From NCBI RefSeq assembly GCF_006715785.1, contig NZ_VFNX01000001.1, positions 1,688,501 to 1,752,500 of the forward strand: a stretch of DNA of 64,000 nucleotides. Direction: 5' to 3'. Shown here one piece after another: positions 40,426-50,901 of this stretch; position 1 is the stretch's first letter; every line of letters starts with the position of its first letter. The translations under genes and the position numbers were made by a program. This DNA is from Streptomyces puniciscabiei. Its GTDB lineage: Bacteria > Actinomycetota > Actinomycetes > Streptomycetales > Streptomycetaceae. Below the pieces are notes generated by a model, which did no database searches, had not been told where the DNA came from, and saw only the letters and a list, made by a program, of their open reading frames with translations.

Positions 40426-42792
40426 ATGGAGCGACAGTCGACGTACACGGCCACGGCCACCATCGATGAGCAGGGCATCCTCACCGGTTGGAGCGAAGGC
40501 GCACAGCGGCTGCTCGGCTACGACTCACCGGCCGTCGTCGGACGGCCCGCCACCGCGCTCCTCGCCACCGACGGCTCGGCGGCCCGGCGGATCGTCGCCG
40601 GCCGGGACCGCTGGAACGGCACCGTCCCACTGCGGCACCGCGACGGCCGGCTGCTCGAACTGGGCGTGCTCGCGCACCGCCGGACCTCGGACACCGGCGT
40701 CACCGACTGGCTCGTGGTGAGCGCCGTGACGGCCCGTGCGCAGCCGCCCCGGGGCGAGCCGCTGGAGGAGTGGACGTTCCTGCAGTCCCCCTTCCCGCTG
40801 GCGATCTTCGACGCCGATCTGCGGCTGGTGCGGGCCAACCGCCGGATGGAACACGCCCTCGCCCTGCCCGAGGCCGCGATGCGCGGGCTGCGGCTGCCGC
40901 ACATCGCGCCGGGGGCCGCGAGCGAGGAGGCCGACCGGTCGATGCGGCTCGCGCTGGAGAGCGGCCGGCCGCAGGAGGCCCGGGCCCGGCTCGGCGCGGA
41001 ACTGAGCCGTGGTCTCGTGCTCACCCCGCTGAAGGACGCCGACGGCCGGGTACGCGCGGTCTGCCTGTCCACGCAAGCGCCCGCGCAGGACTCCGCCGCC
41101 CGGCAGCGCCCGCCGGCCGAGAGCGGCGCGCAGGTCGGCATGGCCGCCGACCAGGCCCGCGCCGCGCAGGAGCTCGGCGAGGTCACCGTCCCCCGGCTCG
41201 CCGACGTCATCGCGGTCGACCTGCTCGACACCCCCCGCGACGCGCGCGAGGAACCCGCCCCGCGGCCCGGCCCGGTCGTCCTGCGCCGCGCCGCGCTGCG
41301 CGCCGTACCCGACGATGTCGGACCGGCCTACGGCAGCGGCGTCGGCGAGGCGGTCGTCTGCCCGCCGGACTCACCTCCGGCCCGGTGTCTGACGACGGGG
41401 CCGCCCCTGCTGTACGACACCACCGACCCGCCCGTCGCCGAGTGGGCGGCGGTGGACCCGGGCGCGGCCTGGCTGCGCGCGTCTGGGGCACGCTCACTGC
41501 TGGCGGTGCCGCTGCTCGCCGAGGGCAGCACGCTCGGGGTGGCGCTGTTCGGCCGGCGCCCCGGCCGGGAGCCGTTCGGCCCCGAGGACCTGCGGCTGGC
41601 CCAGGAGTTCACGGCCAAGGCGGCCGACGGCATCCGGCAGGCCCGCGCCTACGGCCGGACCCGCACCACCACCATGGCCCTGCAGCAGAGCCTGCTCCCG
41701 CACACGCTGCCCGACCAGGCGGCCCTGGAGATCGCCACCCGCTATCTGCCCGCCGCGACCCGGGCCGGGGTGGGCGGCGACTGGTTCGACGTGATCCCGC
41801 TGTCCGGGGCGCGGGTGGCGCTCGTCGTGGGCGACGTGGTGGGCCACGGGATCCGCGCCTCGGCCACCATGGGCCGGCTGCGCACCGCCGTGCGCACCCT
41901 GGCCGACGTCGACCTGCCCGCCGACGAACTCCTCACCCACCTCGACGACCTGGTGCTGCGGCTCGCCGCCGACGAGGGCAGCACGGACCCGACCGCCGAG
42001 ACCGCCGGCGGCATCGGCACCACCTGTCTGTACGCGGTCTACGACCCGGTGTCCCGCCGGTGCACCCTGGCCCGGGCCGGCCATCCGCCGCCCGCCGTGG
42101 TCATGCCGGACGGTGCCGTGCGCTTCCTGGACGTGCCCGCGGGCCCGCCGCTCGGTCTCGGCGGGCTGCCGTTCGAGGCCACCGAGACCGAGCTGCCCGA
42201 GGGCAGCCTGCTCGCCCTGTACACCGACGGGCTGTTCGAGGCCCGCGAACACGACATCGACGAGGCGCTGGACAAGATGTTCGCGGCGCTCGGCCGGCCC
42301 GCGCGGTCGCTGGACGCGGTCTGCGACCACGTGCTCACCGAGCTGCTGACCCATCGCCCCGACGACGACATCGCCCTGCTCGTCGCCCGTACCCGGGTCC
42401 TGCACGAGGACCGGGTCGCCGCCTGGCAGCTGGAGAGCGACCCGGAGGACGTCGCCCGTGCCCGCCACCTCGCCTGCGGCCAGCTGACCGCCTGGGGCCT
42501 GGACGCGGCCGCCTTCACCACCGAGCTGATGGTCAGCGAGCTGGTCACCAACGCCATCCGCTACGGCCGCCCGCCCATCCGGCTCCGGCTGATCCACCAG
42601 GACTCGACGCTGATCTGCGAGGTGTACGACTCCAGCGGCACCACCCCGCACATGCGGCGCGCCCGCATCTTCGACGAGGGCGGCCGGGGTCTGCTGCTCG
42701 TCGCCCAGCTCGCCGAGCGCTGGGGCACCCGGCACGACCGGGTCGGCAAGACGGTGTGGGCGGAGCAGTCGCTCGCCGCGGCCGCCGGCTGA
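40426..42792 (+). CDS. PAS-GAF-SpoIIE phosphatase with C-terminal ATPase domain
   Basis: A 788-residue signalling protein of a type abundant in Streptomyces. PAS-like regions at about 10-110 (ATIDEQGILTGWSEGAQRLLGYDSPAVVG) and 125-225 (LAIFDADLRLVRANRRMEHAL), a GAF-like region about 265-405, then a SpoIIE PP2C domain from about 415 (ALQQSLLPHTLPDQAALEIATRYLPAATRAGVGGDWFDVIPL, VALVVGDVVGHG, LYTDGLFEAREHDIDEAL). The last 130 residues are a HATPase anti-sigma-like domain (LMVSELVTNAIRYGRPPIRLRLI, GGRGLLLVAQLAERWGTR). So it could both phosphorylate and dephosphorylate STAS-type anti-anti-sigma factors. Ends 1 bp from a convergent stop. Confidence 0.9.
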   Translation: MERQSTYTATATIDEQGILTGWSEGAQRLLGYDSPAVVGRPATALLATDGSAARRIVAGRDRWNGTVPLRHRDGRLLELGVLAHRRTSDTGVTDWLVVSAVTARAQPPRGEPLEEWTFLQSPFPLAIFDADLRLVRANRRMEHALALPEAAMRGLRLPHIAPGAASEEADRSMRLALESGRPQEARARLGAELSRGLVLTPLKDADGRVRAVCLSTQAPAQDSAARQRPPAESGAQVGMAADQARAAQELGEVTVPRLADVIAVDLLDTPRDAREEPAPRPGPVVLRRAALRAVPDDVGPAYGSGVGEAVVCPPDSPPARCLTTGPPLLYDTTDPPVAEWAAVDPGAAWLRASGARSLLAVPLLAEGSTLGVALFGRRPGREPFGPEDLRLAQEFTAKAADGIRQARAYGRTRTTTMALQQSLLPHTLPDQAALEIATRYLPAATRAGVGGDWFDVIPLSGARVALVVGDVVGHGIRASATMGRLRTAVRTLADVDLPADELLTHLDDLVLRLAADEGSTDPTAETAGGIGTTCLYAVYDPVSRRCTLARAGHPPPAVVMPDGAVRFLDVPAGPPLGLGGLPFEATETELPEGSLLALYTDGLFEAREHDIDEALDKMFAALGRPARSLDAVCDHVLTELLTHRPDDDIALLVARTRVLHEDRVAAWQLESDPEDVARARHLACGQLTAWGLDAAAFTTELMVSELVTNAIRYGRPPIRLRLIHQDSTLICEVYDSSGTTPHMRRARIFDEGGRGLLLVAQLAERWGTRHDRVGKTVWAEQSLAAAAG

Positions 42793-42793
42793 C

Positions 42794-43327
42794 TCAGCCG
42801 TTGCCACCGTTGCCCCCACGGCCGCCGTTGCCGCTGGTCTCGCAGCCGACGCCGAGGCAGATCCCGCCGTTCCCGCCCCGCCCGCCGGCTCCGCCGTCGC
42901 CCCCGCCCACCGCGTCGCCGCCGTTGCCGCCGGTGCCGCCGTTGACGCTGCCCGAGCAGACGCCGACACAGATGCCGCCGTTGCCGCCCTTGCCGCCGCC
43001 GCGACCCGGTGCGCCGGTGGTGCCGGCGCCGCCGTTGGCGCTGCCGTTGCACAGCCCGGCGCAGATGCCGCCGTTGCCGCCCTGGGTGCCGTTGACGGTG
43101 CCGTTGCAGTTGCCGGCGCAGATCGAGTCGCCGATGCGGACACTGCCGTTGCCCACGTGGATGGTGCCGCCGCCCGGGTGGACGCTGCTGACACCGGCAG
43201 AGCCGCTGCCCGATCCGCCGCCGGCGGGGCCGGTGTCGGCCATCGCGGCCGGGGTCATCGCGCCCCCGGTGATCACCACGGTCGAGACCGCGAGGCCGAT
43301 ACCGAATTTCCAGGAATTCCTGCGCAT
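42794..43327 (-). CDS. Secreted glycine-rich protein with repeated CxGxC motifs
   Basis: A 177-residue exported protein: signal peptide about 1-31 (FGIGLAVSTVVITGGAMTPAAMA). The mature part is Gly/Asn-rich. Four cysteine motifs recur in similar frames: SICAGNCNGTVNGTQ, GGICAGLCNGSANGG, GGICVGVCSGSVNGG and GGICLGVGCETSGNG, separated by GGNGG spacers. The regular ICxGxC-NG units suggest a repeated fold with disulfides or metal sites. It looks like a PE_PGRS-style glycine-rich sequence but with cysteines. The start may be the GTG at 43345, which overlaps the previous gene's stop (GTGA). Third gene of a three-gene cluster. Function unknown. Confidence 0.7.
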   Translation of the reverse strand: MRRNSWKFGIGLAVSTVVITGGAMTPAAMADTGPAGGGSGSGSAGVSSVHPGGGTIHVGNGSVRIGDSICAGNCNGTVNGTQGGNGGICAGLCNGSANGGAGTTGAPGRGGGKGGNGGICVGVCSGSVNGGTGGNGGDAVGGGDGGAGGRGGNGGICLGVGCETSGNGGRGGNGGNG

Positions 43328-43341
43328 GCGATTTCCGTTTC

Positions 43342-43776
43342 TCACGTGGCGTCGCCGAGAAGGCCGAGCCAGTCGCCGTCCAGGACCTGGCGCTCCCATT
43401 TCTCGACCTCCTTTTCGTGGATCTTGTACTTCTTGGCCATCTCGGCCTTCGTCGCCCGGCCGGTCAGCACGGTCAGCGCGATCCGTGCACGGTCCGTCAG
43501 GGAGAGTTCTGAATTCGGCTTGTCGGGCAGGTCGTGGAGCGAGAGGCAGCCGGGCTTGCCGGGCTTGCCGGGCTGACCCGGTTGTCCGGGCGCGCCGCCC
43601 TTGCCGCCTTCGCCCCCCTCTCCGCAGTGCCCGGACTGGTGGGCCAGGGCCGTATGGCCGGTGGGAGCGGCCGGGGCCGTGTGGGTGGCTGCCTGGGCGC
43701 CGCACGCGGTGACGGTGACGAGAGCCACGGAGGCCGCCGCGAGGAGGAGGGGGCGCCGGAAGGGGCTGGTGAACAT
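43342..43776 (-). CDS. Lipoprotein with collagen-like stretch and HTH-like tail
   Basis: A 144-residue lipoprotein: signal peptide with lipobox SVALVTVTAC. Residues about 50-76 contain HCGEGGEGGKGGAPGQPGQ and further PGKPG triplets, a collagen-like Gly-X-Y run closed by a cysteine. The C-terminal 50 residues, LTDRARIALTVLTGRATKAEMAKKYKIHEKEVEKWERQVLDG, look like a helix-turn-helix as in transposase OrfA proteins, which is surprising in an exported protein. Fourteen bp precede the next glycine-rich gene. Function unknown; a surface scaffold is possible. Confidence 0.7.
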   Translation of the reverse strand: MFTSPFRRPLLLAAASVALVTVTACGAQAATHTAPAAPTGHTALAHQSGHCGEGGEGGKGGAPGQPGQPGKPGKPGCLSLHDLPDKPNSELSLTDRARIALTVLTGRATKAEMAKKYKIHEKEVEKWERQVLDGDWLGLLGDAT

Positions 43777-43909
43777 CGGGGACTCCGTTTCGGATCACGG
43801 GTGTGGGACGAGAGGACTCGGGTGCGGGCGCCATGGCCCGGGGCGGGGTGGAGGCCCGGGCGGCCTCCACCCCGTCGACCGTCACAGGAGACGGTCGGAG
43901 GAGCGACGG

Positions 43910-44506
43910 TCAGAAGAGGCTGGCACCACCGGCCCCGCCGGACCCGCCGGCGCCACCGAAGAGGCCACCGAAGCCGCCCTTGCCGCCCTTGCCGCCGTTG
44001 CCGCCCTGGAAGACGCTGTTGCCGCCCTTCCCTCCGTTGCCGCCCTTGCCGCCGACGAGGACGCCGTCGCCCCCGCCACCGCCGCTGCCGGCGTTCCCGC
44101 CGGAGAGGATGCCGAAGCCGCCGTTGCCGCCGTCGCCGCCCTTGCCGCCGACGACGCCTCCGCCGCCGCCACCGCCGCCACCGCCGCCACCACCGGCCAG
44201 GACGCCGTTGCCGCCGTTGCCGCCCTTGCCGCCGTCGCCGCCGGTGCCGAGGACGCTGCCGCCACCGGATCCACCGGCGCCACCGCCGCCACCGACCAGG
44301 CCGCCACCGCCGTCCCCACCGGCACCTCCGGCGCCGCCGCCGTGCACGAAGGCCACGGTGGAGGTCGGCATCGGGGCCGCCATCGCGCTGGAGACGGGCA
44401 GCAGGACGCCACCGGTGACCAGTGCGGCGGAGGCGGCCAGGGTCGCGAAACGGAGACCTCGGCGCTTCGGACGGGCGTCGGCGTTGGTGTGAACGTTACG
44501 AGTCAT
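43910..44506 (-). CDS. Secreted glycine-rich protein (PGRS-like)
   Basis: A 198-residue exported protein: signal peptide with AALVTGGVLLPVSSAMA (about 28-44). The mature chain is almost wholly Gly-based with single variable residues, for example VGGKGGNGGKGGNSVFQGGN and GGDGGNGGFGILSGGNAGSG. Hydrophobic pairs (VL, VV, IL, VF, LF) recur at intervals of 15-25 residues, giving a repeat of type (GG-x)n-hydrophobic-x-GG. No cysteines. It resembles mycobacterial PGRS sequences in composition only. ATG 44506 follows GGGAG. Likely extracellular or wall-attached; function unknown. Confidence 0.7.
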   Translation of the reverse strand: MTRNVHTNADARPKRRGLRFATLAASAALVTGGVLLPVSSAMAAPMPTSTVAFVHGGGAGGAGGDGGGGLVGGGGGAGGSGGGSVLGTGGDGGKGGNGGNGVLAGGGGGGGGGGGGGVVGGKGGDGGNGGFGILSGGNAGSGGGGGDGVLVGGKGGNGGKGGNSVFQGGNGGKGGKGGFGGLFGGAGGSGGAGGASLF

Positions 44507-44543
44507 GAGCTTTCTCCCATTGCTGTGAGGATGTCCCGAGCGA

Positions 44544-44588
44544 ATTACCCGGAGGATTTACCGGAGGGGATTACCGGAAGGATTTCCG
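44544..44588. repeat. Short tandem repeats upstream of the glycine-rich genes
   Basis: ATTACCCGGAGG, ATTTACCGGAGGGG, ATTACCGGAAGG and ATTTCCG follow one another at 12-14 bp period in the leader of the 44506 gene. Spacing close to one helical turn would suit an array of regulator sites, but slippage is an alternative. Confidence 0.55.
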
Positions 44589-44726
44589 CCCCTCGGACCG
44601 CCTCATTTCCTTTCCGGTGAGGCCGTGCTTCAAGTAAGCCCGAACGGGAAATCGGGGTCACGTTCCGAGGACTCGGGACTTGACGCACTCACAGGCGTCG
44701 GGTAATGCCCACGCAAGCGGCGCAGG

Positions 44727-45677
44727 TCAGGTGAGGAACGGCCGGGCCCAGGCGGGCGGATCCGGTGGCGGGACCCGGTCCACCAGGGTCGGCGTACGGC
44801 GGCGGGCACCACGGCCGGCGACGGCGGCCCGCAGTGCCGCGACGAACTCCAGGCAGGTGCCGTGACGGTCGTCCGGGGCCTTCGCCAGGGCCTTCGCCAG
44901 CACCTCGTCGGCGGCGGCCGGGACGTCGGGCCGCTCCGTGCTGAGCGCGGGCGGCGGGTCGTACTGGTGGGCCCACAGCAGTTCCAGGTGGTCCTCCCGC
45001 CGGAAGGGCGGGACACCCGCGAGCATCTCGTGCACCACGCAGGCCAGGCTGTACAGGTCGGCCCGGCCGTCCACCGGGCGCCCGGCGATCCGCTCGGGCG
45101 CCACATAGTCCAGGGTGCCGACGAACTCGCCCGCGGTGGTGAACCCGGTGAGCGACAGCGACTTCTTCGCCAGCCCGAAGTCGGTGAGATAGACGTGCTC
45201 GGGGTGGTCGCTGTCGACGCCCTTGGCGACCAGGACGTTGCCGGGTTTGACATCCCGGTGCACCAGCTCGCGCGCGTGGGCCGCGTCCAGGGCGGAGGCC
45301 AGCTGGGCCCCGATGCGCAGCGCGACCGGCACCGGCAGCGGGCCCTCCCGGTCGATCAGGGCGCGCAGGTCCTGGCCGGAGACGAAGCACATGGCGATGT
45401 AGAGGAGCCCGTCGTACTCGCCGGCCTCGAAGACGGGGACGATGTTGGGATGGTCGATGGCGGCGGCCACCCGGGACTCCTGGGCGAACCGGCGGCGGAA
45501 GGCGTCGTTCCTGGTGTACTCGGGGGCGAGCAGCTTGAGGGCGACCGTCCGGCCGAGGCGCAGGTCCCTGGCGCGGTAGACGACCGCCATGCCACCACGA
45601 CCGAGTTCGCGCTCCACCTTGTAGCCCGCGATCTCGGCCCCGATCAGACCGGAGGGGGTCTTGGGGGGCCAACCCAC
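44727..45677 (-). CDS. Soluble Hanks-type serine/threonine protein kinase
   Basis: A 316-residue kinase comprising little more than the catalytic domain. Subdomains: glycine loop LGRGGMAVVYRARD, VALKLLAPE (ATP lysine), LVHRDVKPGNVLV (catalytic loop), YLTDFGLAKK (DFG), GTLDYVAPERIAG (APE), DLYSLACVVHEML. No transmembrane segment or extracellular sensor is present, unlike PknB types. The short C-terminus ends RVPPPDPPAWARPFLT. It precedes the glycine-rich cluster by 220 bp on the same strand; a functional link is not shown. Confidence 0.92.
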   Translation of the reverse strand: MGWPPKTPSGLIGAEIAGYKVERELGRGGMAVVYRARDLRLGRTVALKLLAPEYTRNDAFRRRFAQESRVAAAIDHPNIVPVFEAGEYDGLLYIAMCFVSGQDLRALIDREGPLPVPVALRIGAQLASALDAAHARELVHRDVKPGNVLVAKGVDSDHPEHVYLTDFGLAKKSLSLTGFTTAGEFVGTLDYVAPERIAGRPVDGRADLYSLACVVHEMLAGVPPFRREDHLELLWAHQYDPPPALSTERPDVPAAADEVLAKALAKAPDDRHGTCLEFVAALRAAVAGRGARRRTPTLVDRVPPPDPPAWARPFLT

Positions 45678-45717
45678 GCCTGAATTCTATCGAGTGATCC
45701 CTTCATGGGCACATGGC

Positions 45718-45753
45718 GAAGGCCCGGGCCTCCCTCACGGGACCCGGGCCTTC
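45718..45753. terminator. Hairpin downstream of lon
   Basis: GAAGGCCCGGG (45718-45728) pairs with CCCGGGCCTTC (45743-45753). The T-rich arms on both strands suit termination of lon (minus strand). Confidence 0.65.
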
Positions 45754-45798
45754 ACTCATCCGGTCCCCGCGGGCGGAGCCCGCTGGAGGACACAGTCG

Positions 45799-48219
<2,421 letters not shown>

Positions 48220-48293
48220 GATCTCCCCTTCGGCAGTCAAGTTGAGCTATGCCGACTCAACCGTTGGGGGGTGGGCTGGTGTTCCCCTTGTTT

Positions 48294-48307
48294 GTTCGCT
48301 GTGAGCG
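48294..48307. promoter_or_regulatory. ClgR-type operator upstream of lon
   Basis: GTTCGCTGTGAGCG fits the GTTCGC-N5-GCG sequence described for ClgR, the activator of clp and lon genes in Streptomyces. It sits 75-88 bp upstream of the lon start codon. Match by eye. Confidence 0.7.
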
Positions 48308-48330
48308 ATCACGTTCGCCTGAAGGGGCGC

Positions 48331-49161
48331 CTAAAGGGGCGCCTTCTGCCACCGGCGTACGAACGGCCAGCTCGCCACGCCTATCGTCAGCGCGATCAGG
48401 TGGCCCCAGTTGGTCATCGGGTCCTCGAAGGCCACCAGGTCGGTCAGGAGTTCACCGGCCGTCAGGGTGAGCAGGGGCCAGCGGAACCAGGGGTTGAGGA
48501 GCCCGGAGAGTGCGCCGATGCTGGCTGCCACGCCGAAGCTGATGCCGTAGTCGAGGCGGTGCAGCGAGGTGGGCGGGAGGTGGCCGGCCAGGACGGCCAG
48601 GCCCACGGGGATCTCGGTGGCGAGCGTGGCCAGGACGTGCCCGGCGAGGAAGACGCAGGCCGCGCGCCCCCCGCCTATGCGCCGCTCCAGCGCGGTGAGC
48701 ACCAGCACGAACGCCAGCGCGTACGGCGAGAGGACCCCGCCCGCGATCCACAGCGCACTGGCCAGCAGCACCACCGCGGGCGTGCGCACCAGATGGGCCA
48801 CGTCCGTACTGGAGGCCTGGTAGAGGGCGTTCACCAGGGCGGGGTCGGCCAGGGCGGCGAACACCGAGGTGACGGCCAGGACGGCGGTGTAGGCGAAGGT
48901 GAACGGGGTGCCGAGGGGAGTGGGCAGCAGGCGCCACACCCGCGGCAGCGGAAGCAGGGGGGCAAGCGGGTGCGGTGCGGCCGGGCGCGGGACGGCGACG
49001 GCGGGTCCCGGAGCGGGGGGCGCGGCGTGCCGCTGGCGGGGCATGCCGTCCAGCAGGTCCGCGATCGCGGGGACCGGGACGGCGGCGGTGCCGTCCGGGA
49101 GGGGCGTGCCCGCAAGGGGCGGGGACGCGGCCGTCACAGGGCCCGTCGCGGTCCGTTCCAC
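48331..49161 (-). CDS. Rhomboid-like membrane protein
   Basis: A 276-residue membrane protein of actinomycete type. After a Pro/Ala-rich cytosolic N-terminus (about 1-85) there are six or so hydrophobic segments: FTFAYTAVLAVTSVFAALA, AVVLLASALWIAGGVLSPYALAFVLVLTALE, ACVFLAGHVLATLATEIPVGLAVLAGH, DYGISFGVAASIGALSGLL, WGHLIALTIGVASWPFV. The GISFGVAAS segment occupies the place of the rhomboid catalytic GxSx; the serine (S in GISFG) and a later histidine (WGHLIAL) may form the dyad, but confidence is moderate. Start chosen at GTG 49161 behind AAGGAG; the frame extends to 49230. Substrate unknown. Confidence 0.7.
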   Translation of the reverse strand: MERTATGPVTAASPPLAGTPLPDGTAAVPVPAIADLLDGMPRQRHAAPPAPGPAVAVPRPAAPHPLAPLLPLPRVWRLLPTPLGTPFTFAYTAVLAVTSVFAALADPALVNALYQASSTDVAHLVRTPAVVLLASALWIAGGVLSPYALAFVLVLTALERRIGGGRAACVFLAGHVLATLATEIPVGLAVLAGHLPPTSLHRLDYGISFGVAASIGALSGLLNPWFRWPLLTLTAGELLTDLVAFEDPMTNWGHLIALTIGVASWPFVRRWQKAPL

Positions 49162-49357
49162 GCTGTGGCGCTCCTTCCGTTCCGCCCCACACTTGGGGTT
49201 CCGAGGGCCCCTGTCTATGACCGACGCCACGCGAGAGCCGATTCACAGCAACCTCCTACGTTGCCACTGCGTCCGCGTCTCCCACCGCAAGGGTGCACAT
49301 CAGTGCGACATGCCTAATTCCTGTGAAGGTCAAGGTGTGTTCAAGGAGGATGGGGGC

Positions 49358-50035
49358 ATGACTGCCGCGTATGACTCCCCCGTGGTCCTCGACCGGCGCG
49401 ACGGCCCGTACGGCGAGGTGGTGCTGCGCCGGCACGGGGCGCTGTTGCAGATCATCGCCAACGGCTGCTTTCTGATGGACACCTCCGACGGGCGCTCGGA
49501 GCGGCTGCTGGTCGACGCCGCGCGCCAGGCGCTGGACGGGCGGCCGGAGCCAAAGGTGCTGATCGGCGGGCTGGGAGTGGGATTCTCACTCGCACATGCC
49601 GCGGCGGACCCGGCCTGGGGGCGGATCACCGTCGTCGAGCGGGAGCCCGCCGTCATCGACTGGCACCGGGACGGGCCGCTGGCACAGGTCTCCGCCGGAG
49701 CGCTCGGCGATCCGCGCACCGAGATCGTGCGGGACGATCTCGTGTCGTTCGTCAATGAGACTTCCGACACGTTCGACGCGCTCTGCCTGGACATCGACAA
49801 CGGTCCCGGCTGGACCGTCACGGAGGACAACCACACCCTGTACTCGGCGGCCGGACTCGCCGCCTGTGCAAGGGTGTTGAATCCCGGCGGGGTGCTGGCG
49901 GTGTGGTCCGCCCAGCCGTCTCCGGAATTTGAAGGTACCTTGCGGAATGCCGGGTTCCAGCAGGTGCGTACCGAAGAGGTGCCGGTTGCCCGGGGCGTTC
50001 CGGACGCGGTACACCTCGCCGTCCGACCTGGATAG
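49358..50035 (+). CDS. Spermidine synthase-like methyltransferase-fold protein
   Basis: A 225-residue protein with the polyamine synthase Rossmann fold: VLIGGLGVGFSLAHAAADP (nucleotide/SAM loop), ITVVEREPAVIDWHRDG, FDALCLDIDNGPGWTVTEDNHTLYS (the region of catalytic aspartates) and LNPGGVLAVWSAQPSPEFEGTL. Streptomyces have several such stand-alone proteins whose substrate is uncertain. Start at ATG 49358 preceded by AAGGAGG. No operon partner. Confidence 0.8.
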   Translation: MTAAYDSPVVLDRRDGPYGEVVLRRHGALLQIIANGCFLMDTSDGRSERLLVDAARQALDGRPEPKVLIGGLGVGFSLAHAAADPAWGRITVVEREPAVIDWHRDGPLAQVSAGALGDPRTEIVRDDLVSFVNETSDTFDALCLDIDNGPGWTVTEDNHTLYSAAGLAACARVLNPGGVLAVWSAQPSPEFEGTLRNAGFQQVRTEEVPVARGVPDAVHLAVRPG

Positions 50036-50160
50036 CGGCGGCGCGGTGGATCCCCGTAATGTGCTGCCCTGACGCGGATCATTCAACGGATCAACCAAGC
50101 GTCACTCGCAGACATGGGATCACCCCACTGGTTCCGGAAAGCAACAAGCAGGGGCGGGCG

Positions 50161-50901
50161 ATGGAGCAGACACACACCTCCCAGAGCGGCGCGGCGACGA
50201 CCACCCCGGGCGCACAGCGCCGGGTGCTGGTCGTCGAGGACGACCCCACGATCGTCGACGCCATCGCGGCCCGGCTGCGCGCCGAGGGATTTCTCGTACA
50301 GACCGCGTCGGACGGCCCGGCCGCCGTCGACACGGCCGAGGCCTGGCAGCCCGACCTGCTGATCCTCGACATCATGCTGCCGGGCTTCGACGGCCTGGAG
50401 GTCTGCCGGCGGGTGCAGGCGCAGCGCCCGGTGCCGGTGCTGATGCTGACCGCGCGCGACGACGAGACCGACATGCTGGTCGGTCTCGGGGTCGGCGCGG
50501 ACGACTACATGACCAAGCCGTTCTCCATGCGGGAGCTCGCCGCGCGCGTGCACGTGCTGCTGCGCCGGGTGGAGCGGGCGGCGCTGGCAGCGGCCACCCC
50601 GCGCTCCGGCATCCTGCGGCTCGGCGAGCTGGAGATCGACCACGCCCAGCGCCGGGTGCGGGTGAAGTCCGAGGACGTCCACCTCACGCCCACCGAGTTC
50701 GACCTGCTGGTGTGCCTGGCGAACACCCCGCGCGCGGTGCTCTCCCGGGAGCAGCTGCTGGCCGAGGTGTGGGACTGGGCGGACGCCTCCGGCACCCGTA
50801 CGGTCGACAGCCACATCAAGGCGCTGCGCCGGAAGATCGGCGCCGAGCGGATCCGTACCGTGCACGGCGTCGGGTACGCGCTGGAGACGCCCACCCCATG
50901 A
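50161..50901 (+). CDS. OmpR/PhoB-family response regulator
   Basis: 246 residues. Receiver: VLVVEDDPTIVDAIAARL, phospho-acceptor in LLILDIMLPGFDGLEVC, LMLTARDDETD, DDYMTKPFSMREL. Output winged helix: LTPTEFDLLVCLANTPRAVLSREQLLAEVW, VDSHIKALRRKIGAERIRTVHGVGYAL. ATG 50161 follows GGGGCGGGCG. The stop overlaps the kinase start (ATGA), so regulator and kinase are coupled. No operator was identified. Confidence 0.95.
   Translation: MEQTHTSQSGAATTTPGAQRRVLVVEDDPTIVDAIAARLRAEGFLVQTASDGPAAVDTAEAWQPDLLILDIMLPGFDGLEVCRRVQAQRPVPVLMLTARDDETDMLVGLGVGADDYMTKPFSMRELAARVHVLLRRVERAALAAATPRSGILRLGELEIDHAQRRVRVKSEDVHLTPTEFDLLVCLANTPRAVLSREQLLAEVWDWADASGTRTVDSHIKALRRKIGAERIRTVHGVGYALETPTP

Noticed and set aside
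42794..44506. The GC-rich repeats of the glycine-rich genes as a CRISPR array
   Set aside because: Repeats are codon-phased (GGN) and vary in length; there are no constant repeats with unique spacers and no cas genes.
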